Source: JAHJHG01 sp964463425
Lineage (GTDB): Bacteria > Patescibacteriota > Microgenomatia > UBA8517
DNA: 55,488 nucleotides
Assembly (NCBI GenBank): GCA_964463425.1
Contig: CAYXBV010000003.1
Location: forward strand, 1 to 55,488
Direction of reading: 5' to 3'
Shown: piece after piece, positions 22,872 to 31,302 of the stretch
Layout of the letters: the number at the start of each line of letters is the position of its first letter
Position numbering within the stretch: the stretch's first letter is position 1
Position numbers and translations under genes: made by a program
Notes under the pieces: generated by a model
What the model was told of the DNA's origin: nothing
The model's input: only the letters and a program-made list of their open reading frames with translations
Databases searched by the model: none

Positions 22872-23069
22872 ATGAAAGGAACAGTAAAAACAAAGACAGA
22901 TAAAGGATACGGATTCATTTCCAGAGACGGAGAAGAAAAAGATCTTTTCTTTCACTCCAATGATTTGGAAGGTGTTACTTATGATGATCTCCAAGAAGGA
23001 GCAGAAGTCACATTCGAAGTTGTTGAAGGCGACAAAGGCCCAAGCGCAAAAAGCGTAAAGCTAGCGTAA
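22872..23069 (+). CDS. csp: Cold-shock domain protein
   Basis: 65 residues, the standard length for CspA-type proteins. RNP1 is present as KGYGFI and RNP2 as DLFFHSN, both on the OB-fold that binds single-stranded RNA or DNA. It melts RNA structure as a chaperone in the cytoplasm. Single gene with its own promoter and an unusual hairpin leader. It is the only clearly housekeeping-type gene inside the repeat array. Confidence 0.95.
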   Translation: MKGTVKTKTDKGYGFISRDGEEKDLFFHSNDLEGVTYDDLQEGAEVTFEVVEGDKGPSAKSVKLA

Positions 23070-23221
23070 TCACAATTACACGTAAAGAAAATTAATAATA
23101 GTTTTGAGGCGGTAAATACTTCAATTTATTATCACATAACCCACAATATTGATTTTTAGTATCATTTCGGGCAGTGCTTTGTGCATACCTTAAAACGATA
23201 CTAACTTAACAGGAGGCATAA

Positions 23222-23422
23222 GTGGTTAAAGCAAGTGTGGCAACAGCTATATTTCTTTTGATCTCAGCAGCGTCTTTAGTTAAGAGTGTATTACTAATAC
23301 CAGTGGGTTGTTGGAACGAGCCGGGTGCAGTTATTTATTTTGGCTATAATAGCAAAATTATGAAGGCGGGGTGTTTTATTGGAAAAATAGAATTATTGTC
23401 GATAATTACCCCAAAAGTGTAA
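23222..23422 (+). CDS. Small membrane peptide whose 3' part is repeat sequence
   Basis: 66 residues from a GTG with a strong ribosome site (AGGAGG, 7 bases upstream). The N-terminal ~30 residues form one hydrophobic helix (VATAIFLLISAASLVKSVLL). The last third is encoded by the left block of the array repeat and reads MKAGCFIGK. Either the repeat was inserted into the gene's end or the frame is fortuitous past the helix. The strong ribosome site favours translation. Nothing is known of its function. Confidence 0.45.
   Translation: MVKASVATAIFLLISAASLVKSVLLIPVGCWNEPGAVIYFGYNSKIMKAGCFIGKIELLSIITPKV
23343..23383 (+). repeat. Array repeat copy O (left part only, right end of the array)
   Basis: Hairpin GCTA-TAA-TAGC (23343-23353) followed by the same 24-base left block as in copies F and N (23360-23383). 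No right block follows. This is the last recognisable piece of the repeat; none was seen from here to the right end of the window. Confidence 0.75.
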
Positions 23423-23443
23423 AAATTTGATATAATAGCCAAG

Positions 23444-23476
23444 ACCCGATATCAACGAAGGTTGGCGGGTTTTTTT
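23444..23476 (+). terminator. Intrinsic terminator directly upstream of typA
   Basis: ACCCG-(atat)-CAAC-gaag-GTTG-(g)-CGGGT followed by seven T, ending 14 bases before the typA ATG. A TATAAT at 23431-23436 would start a transcript right at this hairpin, so it may be an attenuator. Otherwise it ends the upstream message. Confidence 0.75.
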
Positions 23477-23490
23477 ATTGGAGTAAGTAT

Positions 23491-25323
23491 ATGAAATCAA
23501 TACGAAACGTTGTAGTTATTGCTCACGTTGATCACGGTAAAACTACCCTGATAGACGCTCTATTGAAGCAAACACACGTTTTTAGAGATAACCAAGAAGA
23601 AATGGGTGTTGAGCGTATTCTCGATAGTAACGATATTGAGCGTGAGCGCGGTATTACTATATTGGCTAAAAACTGTTCAGTTAACTACAAAGATATAAAG
23701 GTAAATATTATTGACACACCTGGCCACGCAGATTTTTCTGGTGAAGTTGAAAGAACGCTAGGTATGGCTGAAGGAGCTATTCTTATTATTGATGCACAGG
23801 AAGGCCCAATGCCTCAGACTAGATTTGTGCTCAAGAAAGCTTTGGAAATAGGTCTTAAGCCTTTGGTGGTTATCAACAAGATAGATAAAAAGTATGCCCG
23901 AATTCCCTATGTAATCAAAAAAACAGAAAATTTGTTTTTACAATTAGCCACAGATGAATCGCAACTTACTTTCCCAATTTTATATGCAGTTGGTCGTGAC
24001 GGAAGAGTATTTAAAGATATTCCAGCTGACTTCAACGAAAAATCTGATGTCACTCCCCTATTAGACGAAATTATAAAATACGTACCAGAACCTAAGATAG
24101 CTAACGATAAAAGCTTTAAAATGCTTGTTTCGTCCTTTGATTACGACTCTCATTTAGGAAGAATTGTTATCGGAAAAATACACCAAGGAACAATTGAGAA
24201 AGGGAAAAAACTTACATTAACCTCGGACCCATCAAAAATATTCACGGTTGAAAAACTTTTTGTCTCAAAAGGGCTAGAGAGATTAAAAACAGAAAAGGCC
24301 TACTCAGGAGATATAATTTTTTTTGCAGGAGCTCGAGATGCAAACATAGGCGATACGGTCGCGGAACAAGGAGATCTGGTTTCTTTACCAGGAATAAAAA
24401 TAGGCGAACCTACTGTTCATATTACAATTAGTCCTAATACCTCTCCTTTTACAGGCAATGAGGGAGAGTTTTCAACAAACAGGCAGTTAGAAGAAAGATT
24501 AAATAAAGAACTTGAAACAAATTTAAGTTTGAAATTAGAAAAAAGGAAAGACGGTAAATTTAAAGTATCAGGACGAGGAGAGCTTCACCTTGCTGTTTTT
24601 CTTGAAAACTTGCGTCGAGAAGGATACGAAATGGAGGTTGAAAAACCGCAAGTAATTATTAAAGAAGTTGATGGCCAAAAAATGGAACCTATTGAAGAAT
24701 TAAATATCATTGTTCCTAGTGAATACGTTGGCATCATTAATCAGGAGCTTGGAAAAAGATATGCCACTCTAGTTAGTACGGAACCTATTAACGAAAAGGA
24801 AGTTGAATTTATATATCACGTTCCTACCAGAGCCATTATTGGATTGCGAGGAATATTGATGTCAGCTACTAAGGGTACTATTCTTTTGAGCGCCCAGTTA
24901 ATTGACCACAAGCCTCTGGGAAAGAAAATTCCAAAAATGCGATGCGGCGCCCTTATCGCTTCTAAATCAGGAAATGCACTTTCGTATGGATTAAGGGCCG
25001 CGCAAGAACGGGGTATTACGTTCATTGAGCCAGGTGTAACTGTATATGAGGGAATGATTATCGGCGCTAACGCTAAAACAGAGGATATTTCAATAAATGT
25101 TTGCAAAGGTAAGCAACTAACTAACATGAGATCTAAGTCTTCAGATGGTGTTATCCAGCTTACTCCTCCAGAAAACCTAAGTCTTGAGCGAAACCTTGAT
25201 TTCCTAGAAGATGATGAGTTACTAGAAATTACTCCTGCATCTCTAAGGTTAAGAAAAAAGCAGCTTACTGAGTTAGACAGACGAAGAATTCAACGCAAAC
25301 AGAAACATTATCTGGCTCAATAA
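23491..25323 (+). CDS. typA: Translational GTPase TypA/BipA
   Basis: 610 residues, the usual TypA length. The GTPase domain has AHVDHGKTT (G1), RGITI (G2), DTPGHADF (G3) and NKID (G4). EF-G-like domains III and V and the TypA-specific C-terminal domain (RIQRKQKHYLAQ end) follow. It is a ribosome-associated GTPase involved in ribosome assembly and stress or cold growth. The cold-shock gene nearby may reflect shared conditions, but they are separate units. Ribosome site GGAG 9 bases before the ATG. First housekeeping gene right of the array. Confidence 0.96.
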   Translation: MKSIRNVVVIAHVDHGKTTLIDALLKQTHVFRDNQEEMGVERILDSNDIERERGITILAKNCSVNYKDIKVNIIDTPGHADFSGEVERTLGMAEGAILIIDAQEGPMPQTRFVLKKALEIGLKPLVVINKIDKKYARIPYVIKKTENLFLQLATDESQLTFPILYAVGRDGRVFKDIPADFNEKSDVTPLLDEIIKYVPEPKIANDKSFKMLVSSFDYDSHLGRIVIGKIHQGTIEKGKKLTLTSDPSKIFTVEKLFVSKGLERLKTEKAYSGDIIFFAGARDANIGDTVAEQGDLVSLPGIKIGEPTVHITISPNTSPFTGNEGEFSTNRQLEERLNKELETNLSLKLEKRKDGKFKVSGRGELHLAVFLENLRREGYEMEVEKPQVIIKEVDGQKMEPIEELNIIVPSEYVGIINQELGKRYATLVSTEPINEKEVEFIYHVPTRAIIGLRGILMSATKGTILLSAQLIDHKPLGKKIPKMRCGALIASKSGNALSYGLRAAQERGITFIEPGVTVYEGMIIGANAKTEDISINVCKGKQLTNMRSKSSDGVIQLTPPENLSLERNLDFLEDDELLEITPASLRLRKKQLTELDRRRIQRKQKHYLAQ

Positions 25324-25328
25324 TTTGA

Positions 25329-25553
25329 TTACTTGTCAGCACCAGATTCTTCTTGAAATCTAAGCTTTAGTTGTTCATCAACCACATTTTGGGGCCAACC
25401 AACCTTTGTGTGCAGTAGTTGTCCCACCTCGCGAATCTCTTCCTTGGTTCCTCCTGTGGTCATTAGAGCGGTAATTGTTTTATTTATGGCTGCTATTTGG
25501 TCTACCGTCTCACCACAACTAATTTGTATCCTTTTCTCGTGTTCTCTGTCCAT
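25329..25553 (-). CDS. Small hypothetical soluble protein
   Basis: 74 residues, highly charged and helical, with a single Cys (ISCGETVD) and KTITALMTTGGTKEEIREVG in the middle. No family recognised. Convergent with typA, ending 6 bases after its stop. TATAAT lies 9 bases before the ATG, close to the leaderless spacing seen elsewhere. Confidence 0.6.
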   Translation of the reverse strand: MDREHEKRIQISCGETVDQIAAINKTITALMTTGGTKEEIREVGQLLHTKVGWPQNVVDEQLKLRFQEESGADK

Positions 25554-25665
25554 ATGACCCGAATTATATTATTACTCTTAGCTACATCTATATTCCAGGC
25601 TAAATATTGATATTTAGTCATGTACTAATTGAGAATATGGAGTATACTTACTAAAGAAAGAAGTT

Positions 25666-26142
25666 ATGGGTAATTACGGAAGAAACAATCAATCGGGTGG
25701 AGGCTACAGATCTGGAGGCGATAATTATCGTCGACGTGAGTCAGGGCCAAGACAAATGCATCATGCCGTTTGCGATGAATGCGGTAACGACTGCGAAGTT
25801 CCCTTTAGACCTAGTGGGGATAAGCCAATATATTGCAGTAGTTGTTTTGAAAAAAGAGAAGGTGGAGCTCCCAGAAGATCAACGCGAAGAGGTGGAGGAC
25901 CATCAAACTTCGAAAAAAAGGACAATACGAACAAAGAACTATTAGAACAAGTACGTTCAATGAACTCAAAACTGGAAAGAATACTTAAAACGATTGAACC
26001 TAAAACAAAAACAGCAAGTGTTGCTAAAAAAGAAGTTTCCAAAAAAATAGTAAAACCAATCGTTAAAAAAGAAAAAGAAGCAAAAGCCCCAAAAACAACC
26101 AAAAAGAAGGTTGCGAAGAAAAAAGCTCCTAAGAAAAAATAA
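25666..26142 (+). CDS. CxxC-x17-CxxC zinc-ribbon protein with RG-rich head and Lys-rich tail
   Basis: 158 residues. The N-terminus is rich in Gly, Arg and Tyr (YRSGGDNYRRRES). A zinc-binding unit CDECGNDCEVPF...YCSSCF follows at ~36-60, as in the CxxC-x17-CxxC family common in CPR genomes. A helical stretch (ELLEQVRSMNSKLERILKTI) precedes ~45 residues of Lys/Ala/Pro repeats. Basic ends of this type usually bind nucleic acid; the exact role is unknown. Ribosome site AAAGAAAG with an ordinary leader. TATACT lies at ~25641. Confidence 0.8.
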   Translation: MGNYGRNNQSGGGYRSGGDNYRRRESGPRQMHHAVCDECGNDCEVPFRPSGDKPIYCSSCFEKREGGAPRRSTRRGGGPSNFEKKDNTNKELLEQVRSMNSKLERILKTIEPKTKTASVAKKEVSKKIVKPIVKKEKEAKAPKTTKKKVAKKKAPKKK

Positions 26143-26257
26143 GATACCCTTATATATTTAGCTTCTCTATATGTAGTTAGCTTGGAACTTTTATTTTCTA
26201 CCATGCCAAACAAGATATCTCGCTATTTCTTGAGTTCAAATGAAGCGCCAATTCGAG

Positions 26258-26473
26258 CTATTTATCGTCACCCTTAACAACAACTTTGTTTACTTCGACA
26301 GTTACTTTGCCTTCTGGAGATTTTTTTGCCTCTTCAATGCGAATACCTCTTTTTGCTGCCTTACGCACCTTATCAATTGATACACCTGACAAATCAGCTT
26401 TTCTACCTTTTCGAGCCCATGATTTATTGGGCATTTTTCCAAAAACACTTTGATTTTCGCCACCTTCTGACAT
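26258..26473 (-). CDS. Small basic hypothetical protein
   Basis: 71 residues, Lys-rich (KMPNKSWARKGRKADL, then VRKAAKRGIRIEEAKKS). It begins MSEGGE, like the MSETGE and MSEVGE starts of two array genes, and has TATACT 6 bases before the ATG (leaderless type). No family recognised. Convergent with the zinc-ribbon gene. Confidence 0.6.
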   Translation of the reverse strand: MSEGGENQSVFGKMPNKSWARKGRKADLSGVSIDKVRKAAKRGIRIEEAKKSPEGKVTVEVNKVVVKGDDK

Positions 26474-26593
26474 GTTTAGAGTATAGCAGAAATGTATTTT
26501 TTGAATTTGCTCCTAAATACTATATTTGATATTATGCTTTAGCTGTCAGCAAAATTAACAACACTCACACCTACTAAAAAGGGAGATAATGAA

Positions 26594-27172
26594 ATGGAGA
26601 TACTAGGACATCTAATGTCGCCAGACTTTGGAGGTATTTGGCTAGAAATAGCAAAGAACGCATCTTTAAGTTTTATACTTGCATTGCCGTTAACGATAAG
26701 AGTCAAAAAAGTTTGGCCAGTAGTTTTAGCTGTCTTAGTTGGCGTTTTCGCCATCGATATCCATGGCTATTTTGCCGTCTTACATGACTTAGGATTTAAT
26801 GTGCAACCGCTAAAAAGAAGAACGTTAGTTAATTCATATGGATTTGAATTAACGGTTCTTATCCTCATTTACAGCATATATCAACTCAAATTAGCAAAGT
26901 GCAGAAACATCTTTCAGAAAATTATTCTTGAAGAAAGGTACTTTGGAGCAATCCTAGGCATAGCAATTGGATTTCACTCAAATATATTCGTCGATACAAC
27001 TATCAAGAATAGCGAATTATTTTATGAACCATTCTCCAGCATCATTGGCCTTTTTGTAAGTGTTGGGTATGGAGAAATTCCCAAAATATTACTGTGGGGA
27101 TATATATGTGCATTTTTCTTAAGTATCTATTTGCTTACTAAAAAAGCCCCGTATAAGTATGGAGGAATTTAA
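26594..27172 (+). CDS. Multi-pass membrane protein of unknown function
   Basis: 192 residues with about five hydrophobic helices: ~22-36, 44-58, 86-98, 119-132 and 165-180. Ribosome site AAAGGGAGATAATGAA before the ATG; an out-of-frame ATG 5 bases earlier is ignored. The loop between helices 2 and 3 has HGYFAVLHDLGFNVQPLKRR. No transporter signature recognised. Followed by a strong bidirectional terminator. Confidence 0.7.
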   Translation: MEILGHLMSPDFGGIWLEIAKNASLSFILALPLTIRVKKVWPVVLAVLVGVFAIDIHGYFAVLHDLGFNVQPLKRRTLVNSYGFELTVLILIYSIYQLKLAKCRNIFQKIILEERYFGAILGIAIGFHSNIFVDTTIKNSELFYEPFSSIIGLFVSVGYGEIPKILLWGYICAFFLSIYLLTKKAPYKYGGI

Positions 27173-27180
27173 ACTGACAG

Positions 27181-27226
27181 AATGGGCCCAGCGCTATTTA
27201 ATAGTAGCCAAGTGGCCCATTTTTTC
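27181..27226. terminator. Bidirectional terminator between convergent genes
   Basis: AATGGGCC (27181-27188) pairs perfectly with GGCCCATT (27214-27221). It is flanked by T runs on the plus side and by A-rich sequence for the minus direction. It serves the membrane protein gene and the convergent solute-binding protein gene. Confidence 0.85.
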
Positions 27227-28549
27227 TTAATTCCGATTAAGAGTATATGAAGTTGGGTGATACAAAAATGCAGCAGGTGAATCCTCAACTAAAAATCTTT
27301 GAAAATCTAAATATATTTTACTTCTTTCAGTTATTGTTAATTCCTCGCGTCCATCCTCAAGAAGCTTGTCAATTCGAGGATCTTGATAATTAGAAATATT
27401 TGTCGATGTTTGAGTAGAATGCCAAATTGAATATTGATCCGGGTCTTTCGGAATTTCAAAAACAGCAAGAAGTACCTGATAGTCTTCAGGTACTCCAGAG
27501 GAAACCTGCAGAATAGTTTTGATGCCAACTGCCTCCCAATACTTAGCTATTCTTTCTGCCGTTGGTAAAAGTACTGGCGTTGTCAGTAATTTTATTTCCA
27601 TATCTTTTGTCTGCTCTTTGTCTAATTCATCTATTAACTCTTGAGCTCGAAGTTTGTCGTAACTATACGTCTTAACTTGCGGATTGTAGGCCCAAGACGA
27701 TGGAGACAGTGGCCCATAGGCTCTTTCACCTACAAATGATTCTTTGTCAATCGCATAGTTCAAGGCTTGTCTTAATGATTTTTCAGATAAATATCTGTCC
27801 TGAACGTTGAAAAAGATAGAAACTATTTGTCCCGTGTTTGATTCTTCTACCGTTTCGACCGTTTTCCACGTATCCAGTGGATTTGGATCATAGATATTGA
27901 TCAAGCTATTGACCTTGCCTAGCTTATAAGCCAATTTTGCTCGTTCTTCAGTGGGATAAAATCTATAGATAATTTTACCTTTTTCTTTACTTACCAAAAC
28001 TAACTCCTGAACATATCCCCCAGCCACAGTTATTTTTTTAACACTCCACTCCCCCGTCCCCAACAAACCTTTTTTAAACGTAGGCTTTGAAACAATGGAG
28101 GGGAAAGGAGAAAATTCATTGTGTAGTTTAAACACAATTGTCTTTTCATCGAAAATTTCTATATCCACGTCCGAAAAATCATATTTAATTGTGTCGCTTG
28201 TTACTTCCTTTCCATCTTGCCAATATAATCCATCAGCGAGATGAAAATACCAAGTTTTTCCCTTATCTGGCGTATTCCATGAAGAAGCCAATGAAGGCTC
28301 AACAATTCCATTTTCATCAAGTTTTGTAAGTCCCTCGCCTACTTTGTTAATAATGAAATCAGGCAAGTTATCTGATCTGTATCTACCTGTTATACCCACC
28401 TTGCTTGTCGTTTTTCCTAGAACACTAGGTCCCGTAATCTTCAATATCACAAAAAAAGCAATACCTACGCCAAAGCTAATTAACAATATGCCCTTAAAAC
28501 GAGCTAAAAATGCGGCAATTAATCGGACAAGATATCGAAGGGTTAACAT
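27227..28549 (-). CDS. Membrane-anchored family 5 solute-binding protein (DppA/OppA type)
   Basis: 440 residues. An N-terminal hydrophobic helix at ~19-37 (GILLISFGVGIAFFVILKI) anchors it; no lipobox. The rest follows the SBP_bac_5 fold: GLTKLDENGIVEPSLASSW, GKTWYFHLADGLYWQDGKEVT, LRQALNYAIDKESF and KLLEDGREE near the end. It would capture oligopeptides or similar solutes outside the membrane. It is shorter than classical OppA (~520), and no ABC permease or ATPase lies near, as is common in CPR. Ends 9 bases after secG begins the unit. Confidence 0.85.
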   Translation of the reverse strand: MLTLRYLVRLIAAFLARFKGILLISFGVGIAFFVILKITGPSVLGKTTSKVGITGRYRSDNLPDFIINKVGEGLTKLDENGIVEPSLASSWNTPDKGKTWYFHLADGLYWQDGKEVTSDTIKYDFSDVDIEIFDEKTIVFKLHNEFSPFPSIVSKPTFKKGLLGTGEWSVKKITVAGGYVQELVLVSKEKGKIIYRFYPTEERAKLAYKLGKVNSLINIYDPNPLDTWKTVETVEESNTGQIVSIFFNVQDRYLSEKSLRQALNYAIDKESFVGERAYGPLSPSSWAYNPQVKTYSYDKLRAQELIDELDKEQTKDMEIKLLTTPVLLPTAERIAKYWEAVGIKTILQVSSGVPEDYQVLLAVFEIPKDPDQYSIWHSTQTSTNISNYQDPRIDKLLEDGREELTITERSKIYLDFQRFLVEDSPAAFLYHPTSYTLNRN

Positions 28550-28558
28550 CGTTTTTGC

Positions 28559-28762
28559 TTATAAGGCTACCTGCAGAATTGAAACTAACATAAAAATTCC
28601 CGCAAAAACAAAGGTTAAACGGAAGACTAGTTTCTCAAGACCACGCCTTGTAAAAGAGGCCGTAGAACCTCTCCCGAAGCCTGTACCGCGTGCTTGAATC
28701 AGGATTGTGCCAGTTAGTAGTATGGCGCTTATCATTTGAATTACTAAAAATATGTTTTTCAT
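28559..28762 (-). CDS. secG: Preprotein translocase subunit SecG
   Basis: 67 residues, two membrane helices (~4-22 and ~47-64) joined by a cytoplasmic loop with RGTGFGRGSTASFTRRGLEK. The G-x-G-x-GS-x-x-SF-x-x-RG pattern is typical of SecG. It assists SecYEG-mediated export in the inner membrane. It is 9 bases upstream of the solute-binding protein gene and likely co-transcribed with it. Confidence 0.9.
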   Translation of the reverse strand: MKNIFLVIQMISAILLTGTILIQARGTGFGRGSTASFTRRGLEKLVFRLTFVFAGIFMLVSILQVAL

Positions 28763-28809
28763 ATACGATTAGCCTTAAAGTATACCTTATTTGAGCTTGT
28801 TAACAAAAC

Positions 28810-29211
28810 TTAGAGTAACCAATAAATAAATGATGCAAAAAGAGAGAATATAAAAGAAAATGCTACATATGCTAGGAAACCGCCTAAATTTATTGATGGA
28901 ATATCTAGCCACTGTGATGTTAGGCCAGCAAAAACAAAACCTGTAATTTTAAAACCATCAACGACAAGAGTAACGAGATATAAAGCAATTGCAGAAGAAA
29001 CCCATTTAAACAAATTGAAAGTTATAAGATTAATCGGTAATAACAATAAATTAATTATTGGTTTTGCCAACAAAGAAGCTACCGTCAGCCCAGCCCCAGC
29101 AATAATGACTGTTTCTATTCCTTTTTCAAAATATAACCCTGAAGCTATTTGTGAAACTATATAAAGAATAAATGTGTTGACGATAAAATGCCTTAATATT
29201 TTTTTAATCAT
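28810..29211 (-). CDS. Four-helix membrane protein, PF04020 (phage holin 4_2 / YvlD-like) family
   Basis: 133 residues with four hydrophobic helices. KPIINLLLLPINLITFNLFK after helix 2 is the family signature, in which NP or KP is followed by LLxLPINLxTxGLF. Despite the Pfam name these chromosomal proteins are not known to lyse cells; their function is unresolved. It sits between secG and the transglutaminase-like gene on the same strand. Confidence 0.8.
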   Translation of the reverse strand: MIKKILRHFIVNTFILYIVSQIASGLYFEKGIETVIIAGAGLTVASLLAKPIINLLLLPINLITFNLFKWVSSAIALYLVTLVVDGFKITGFVFAGLTSQWLDIPSINLGGFLAYVAFSFIFSLFASFIYWLL

Positions 29212-29268
29212 ATTTCTGTCGCTAACTAAGTATAGTTGAGATTTGATTAATGTTTCAATAACTTAAGG

Positions 29269-31155
29269 TTATTCATCCACAGTTTCATTTATTTTTGCCC
29301 TTGTTTTATAAGGTGGTAACAATTTTTTAAACCTTTTTATTGTCTTGCTAAAAGTAATTTTTTTTACCTTGATAACTACGATGGCAATTGCAATTGAAAA
29401 AACAATAAAAATAGCTAATAAATTATAAATAATTACTTGCGCTTTATTTGAAGGTATCTGCACTTCAGTATTTGCGGCGACAGCCAGCACTTTTTCTGGC
29501 GTTTTTGTACCTAGAAAACTAAAGGGGATTTGTGACCTAAATTCATAGGTGGCATATGGAGGCAATACGGGAATAATCGTTCTCTCTGCTAGCACTTTAT
29601 CAAAGTAGATGGCTGGCTCAAGATTATACTGAGCCGTTGGACCGGGGTTTCGAATAATGACCGATATTTGGGTATCCATAAAAGGCAATCCGTTTTTAAC
29701 CTCAGCATTAATACTGGGTTTACTAATCTTTTCCTTTGGAAGCTGACCAAAATTAACAAAAACATCTTTTTGGGGACTAGGACCCAATTTATAAGACCCT
29801 GGAGGATATGGAGTTACTGCGTCAGAACCGTGAATAACAAATGTAAAATGTCTAAGATCTAATTTATTAAAAAAATCTACCCCTCCCGTTGTTGACCCCC
29901 AGGTTGGATCAATTGGTATCCACGCTCGCCTCGTCTCATCCCAATATTCTGGCCAAGAATGTAGAACATCAGCTACCAATGAAAGTGGTTGTATTTCTGG
30001 ATTCTCTGTGTACGCGTAACCATTTATTTCTCTTGCTGGAATACCAGCTGCTCTTGCAATGGCAATAAACAAATCTGTGTATTCCATACAAATTGCTTCA
30101 TCGGGGTAATTTAACGCCGCGGTTGCTCCATATCGAGCAACATTTGGTTTAACACGATTATAGCTATACGAAAGAGTGCTTGAGACATAGTCATATATTG
30201 CTTTAGGAGTACGAAGCCTACTAGCTAAGTTTTGAATTTGGGGATCGCTAGTTTGCCAATATTCACTCTCGTATAGATTTTCCTGGAGAGTTTCTGTTGT
30301 TACAGCCTGAACTTCCCGTGGGGTGGCATATATTTGAACTGTGCCCATGGCAGTAACATCAACACGCTCCCTAGGTTCTAACAAGTATGTGGCAAGCCAG
30401 TTTCCATCTTTATCTAAATAAACCTCATCTGGTGCTGGAATAATTGAATCATAATATATTTTCTGAAAAGCGGTGTCTGGTGGAATAGCTATTTCAGTTG
30501 ATGCATTCTTATTAAGTGGGTTTTCTAAATGATAATTTAGAGTGAAGGAGAAAACTTGAAACTTTCCGAATCCAGCCGAAATTCCAGTTTCTTGAATTGA
30601 ATCCTTATTAAAACTGTAAGCAATCGTATTTCCACTTGCTTCAACATTATTGGGGTTCGGGGAAATATAAGCTTCGTTTCCAAAAGAGGAAGGAACAACT
30701 AAATTAACATTATATGACCTGAAATCATTACTCTCAGACAATCTGGGGATCGAAATCTCCCACACTTCTCCTGTCCTGCTGGCAAAACTCGATTCTTCGA
30801 AGCTAATTGTAAAAGTTCTAGTTTTTCCTTTTCCAACTACAGCATTATCAAACTCAACCTGCAGTGAGATTGTGTCGTCACTTTCTGTTTTTGTTAAAGT
30901 AAGCTGTTTTTCCCCCTCATATGAAACAGGCTTAAGTGGTTCTATGTTTTCAAGACTAAGCAGATACGATTGTGCATAAAGATTAGACTGAGCATTTTCC
31001 AGTGTAATTGTGTGAGTTACCTTAGTAATACCCGTGCTTTGAACACTGTAGTTAACGTTAACATCAATAATAAATTCTTCTTGTGCGAAAACATTCTTGG
31101 GGGTAAATATTGCAAAAAATAAAGCAACAATGACAACAAGTGTTCTTTTAAACAT
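29269..31155 (-). CDS. Exported transglutaminase-like protein with C-terminal membrane anchor
   Basis: 628 residues. A signal peptide (FKRTLVVIVALFFAIFTPKN, cut near AQEE at ~25) is followed by a ~270-residue beta-rich region. The transglutaminase-like domain has the triad Cys356 (EAICMEYTD), His399 (VLHSWPEYW) and Asp416 (WIPIDPTWG). A beta domain follows, then a membrane helix at ~580-600 and a Lys-rich tail. Such proteins act outside the membrane as cysteine peptidases or amide-bond formers; the substrate is unknown. TATACT lies 5 bases before the ATG (leaderless type). Confidence 0.88.
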   Translation of the reverse strand: MFKRTLVVIVALFFAIFTPKNVFAQEEFIIDVNVNYSVQSTGITKVTHTITLENAQSNLYAQSYLLSLENIEPLKPVSYEGEKQLTLTKTESDDTISLQVEFDNAVVGKGKTRTFTISFEESSFASRTGEVWEISIPRLSESNDFRSYNVNLVVPSSFGNEAYISPNPNNVEASGNTIAYSFNKDSIQETGISAGFGKFQVFSFTLNYHLENPLNKNASTEIAIPPDTAFQKIYYDSIIPAPDEVYLDKDGNWLATYLLEPRERVDVTAMGTVQIYATPREVQAVTTETLQENLYESEYWQTSDPQIQNLASRLRTPKAIYDYVSSTLSYSYNRVKPNVARYGATAALNYPDEAICMEYTDLFIAIARAAGIPAREINGYAYTENPEIQPLSLVADVLHSWPEYWDETRRAWIPIDPTWGSTTGGVDFFNKLDLRHFTFVIHGSDAVTPYPPGSYKLGPSPQKDVFVNFGQLPKEKISKPSINAEVKNGLPFMDTQISVIIRNPGPTAQYNLEPAIYFDKVLAERTIIPVLPPYATYEFRSQIPFSFLGTKTPEKVLAVAANTEVQIPSNKAQVIIYNLLAIFIVFSIAIAIVVIKVKKITFSKTIKRFKKLLPPYKTRAKINETVDE

Positions 31156-31199
31156 ATTTTAGTATAACTTATGTGGCTGAGTTGTGTCTGTGAAAAAAG

Positions 31200-31228
31200 T
31201 TGACCACATGCTTGAGTTGATATAAAAT
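31200..31228 (+). promoter_or_regulatory. Promoter of the 229-residue protein gene
   Basis: TTGACC (31200-31205), 17-base spacer, TAAAAT (31223-31228). It leaves a ~70-base leader to the ATG at 31303. Confidence 0.6.
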
Positions 31229-31302
31229 TCGCCTGCACGAAGAATGAGCGACAAGCTGGCAATATCCGTGACACCATATTCAATATTGAGTCTGCAATTG
31301 AT

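Noticed and set aside
5753..23383. CRISPR array
   Set aside because: Repeats are hundreds to thousands of bases apart with genes between them, are imperfect, and no cas gene is present.
5753..23383. Diversity-generating retroelement or transposon cluster
   Set aside because: No reverse transcriptase, transposase or template/variable repeat pair was found; target-site duplications are not visible at the repeats.
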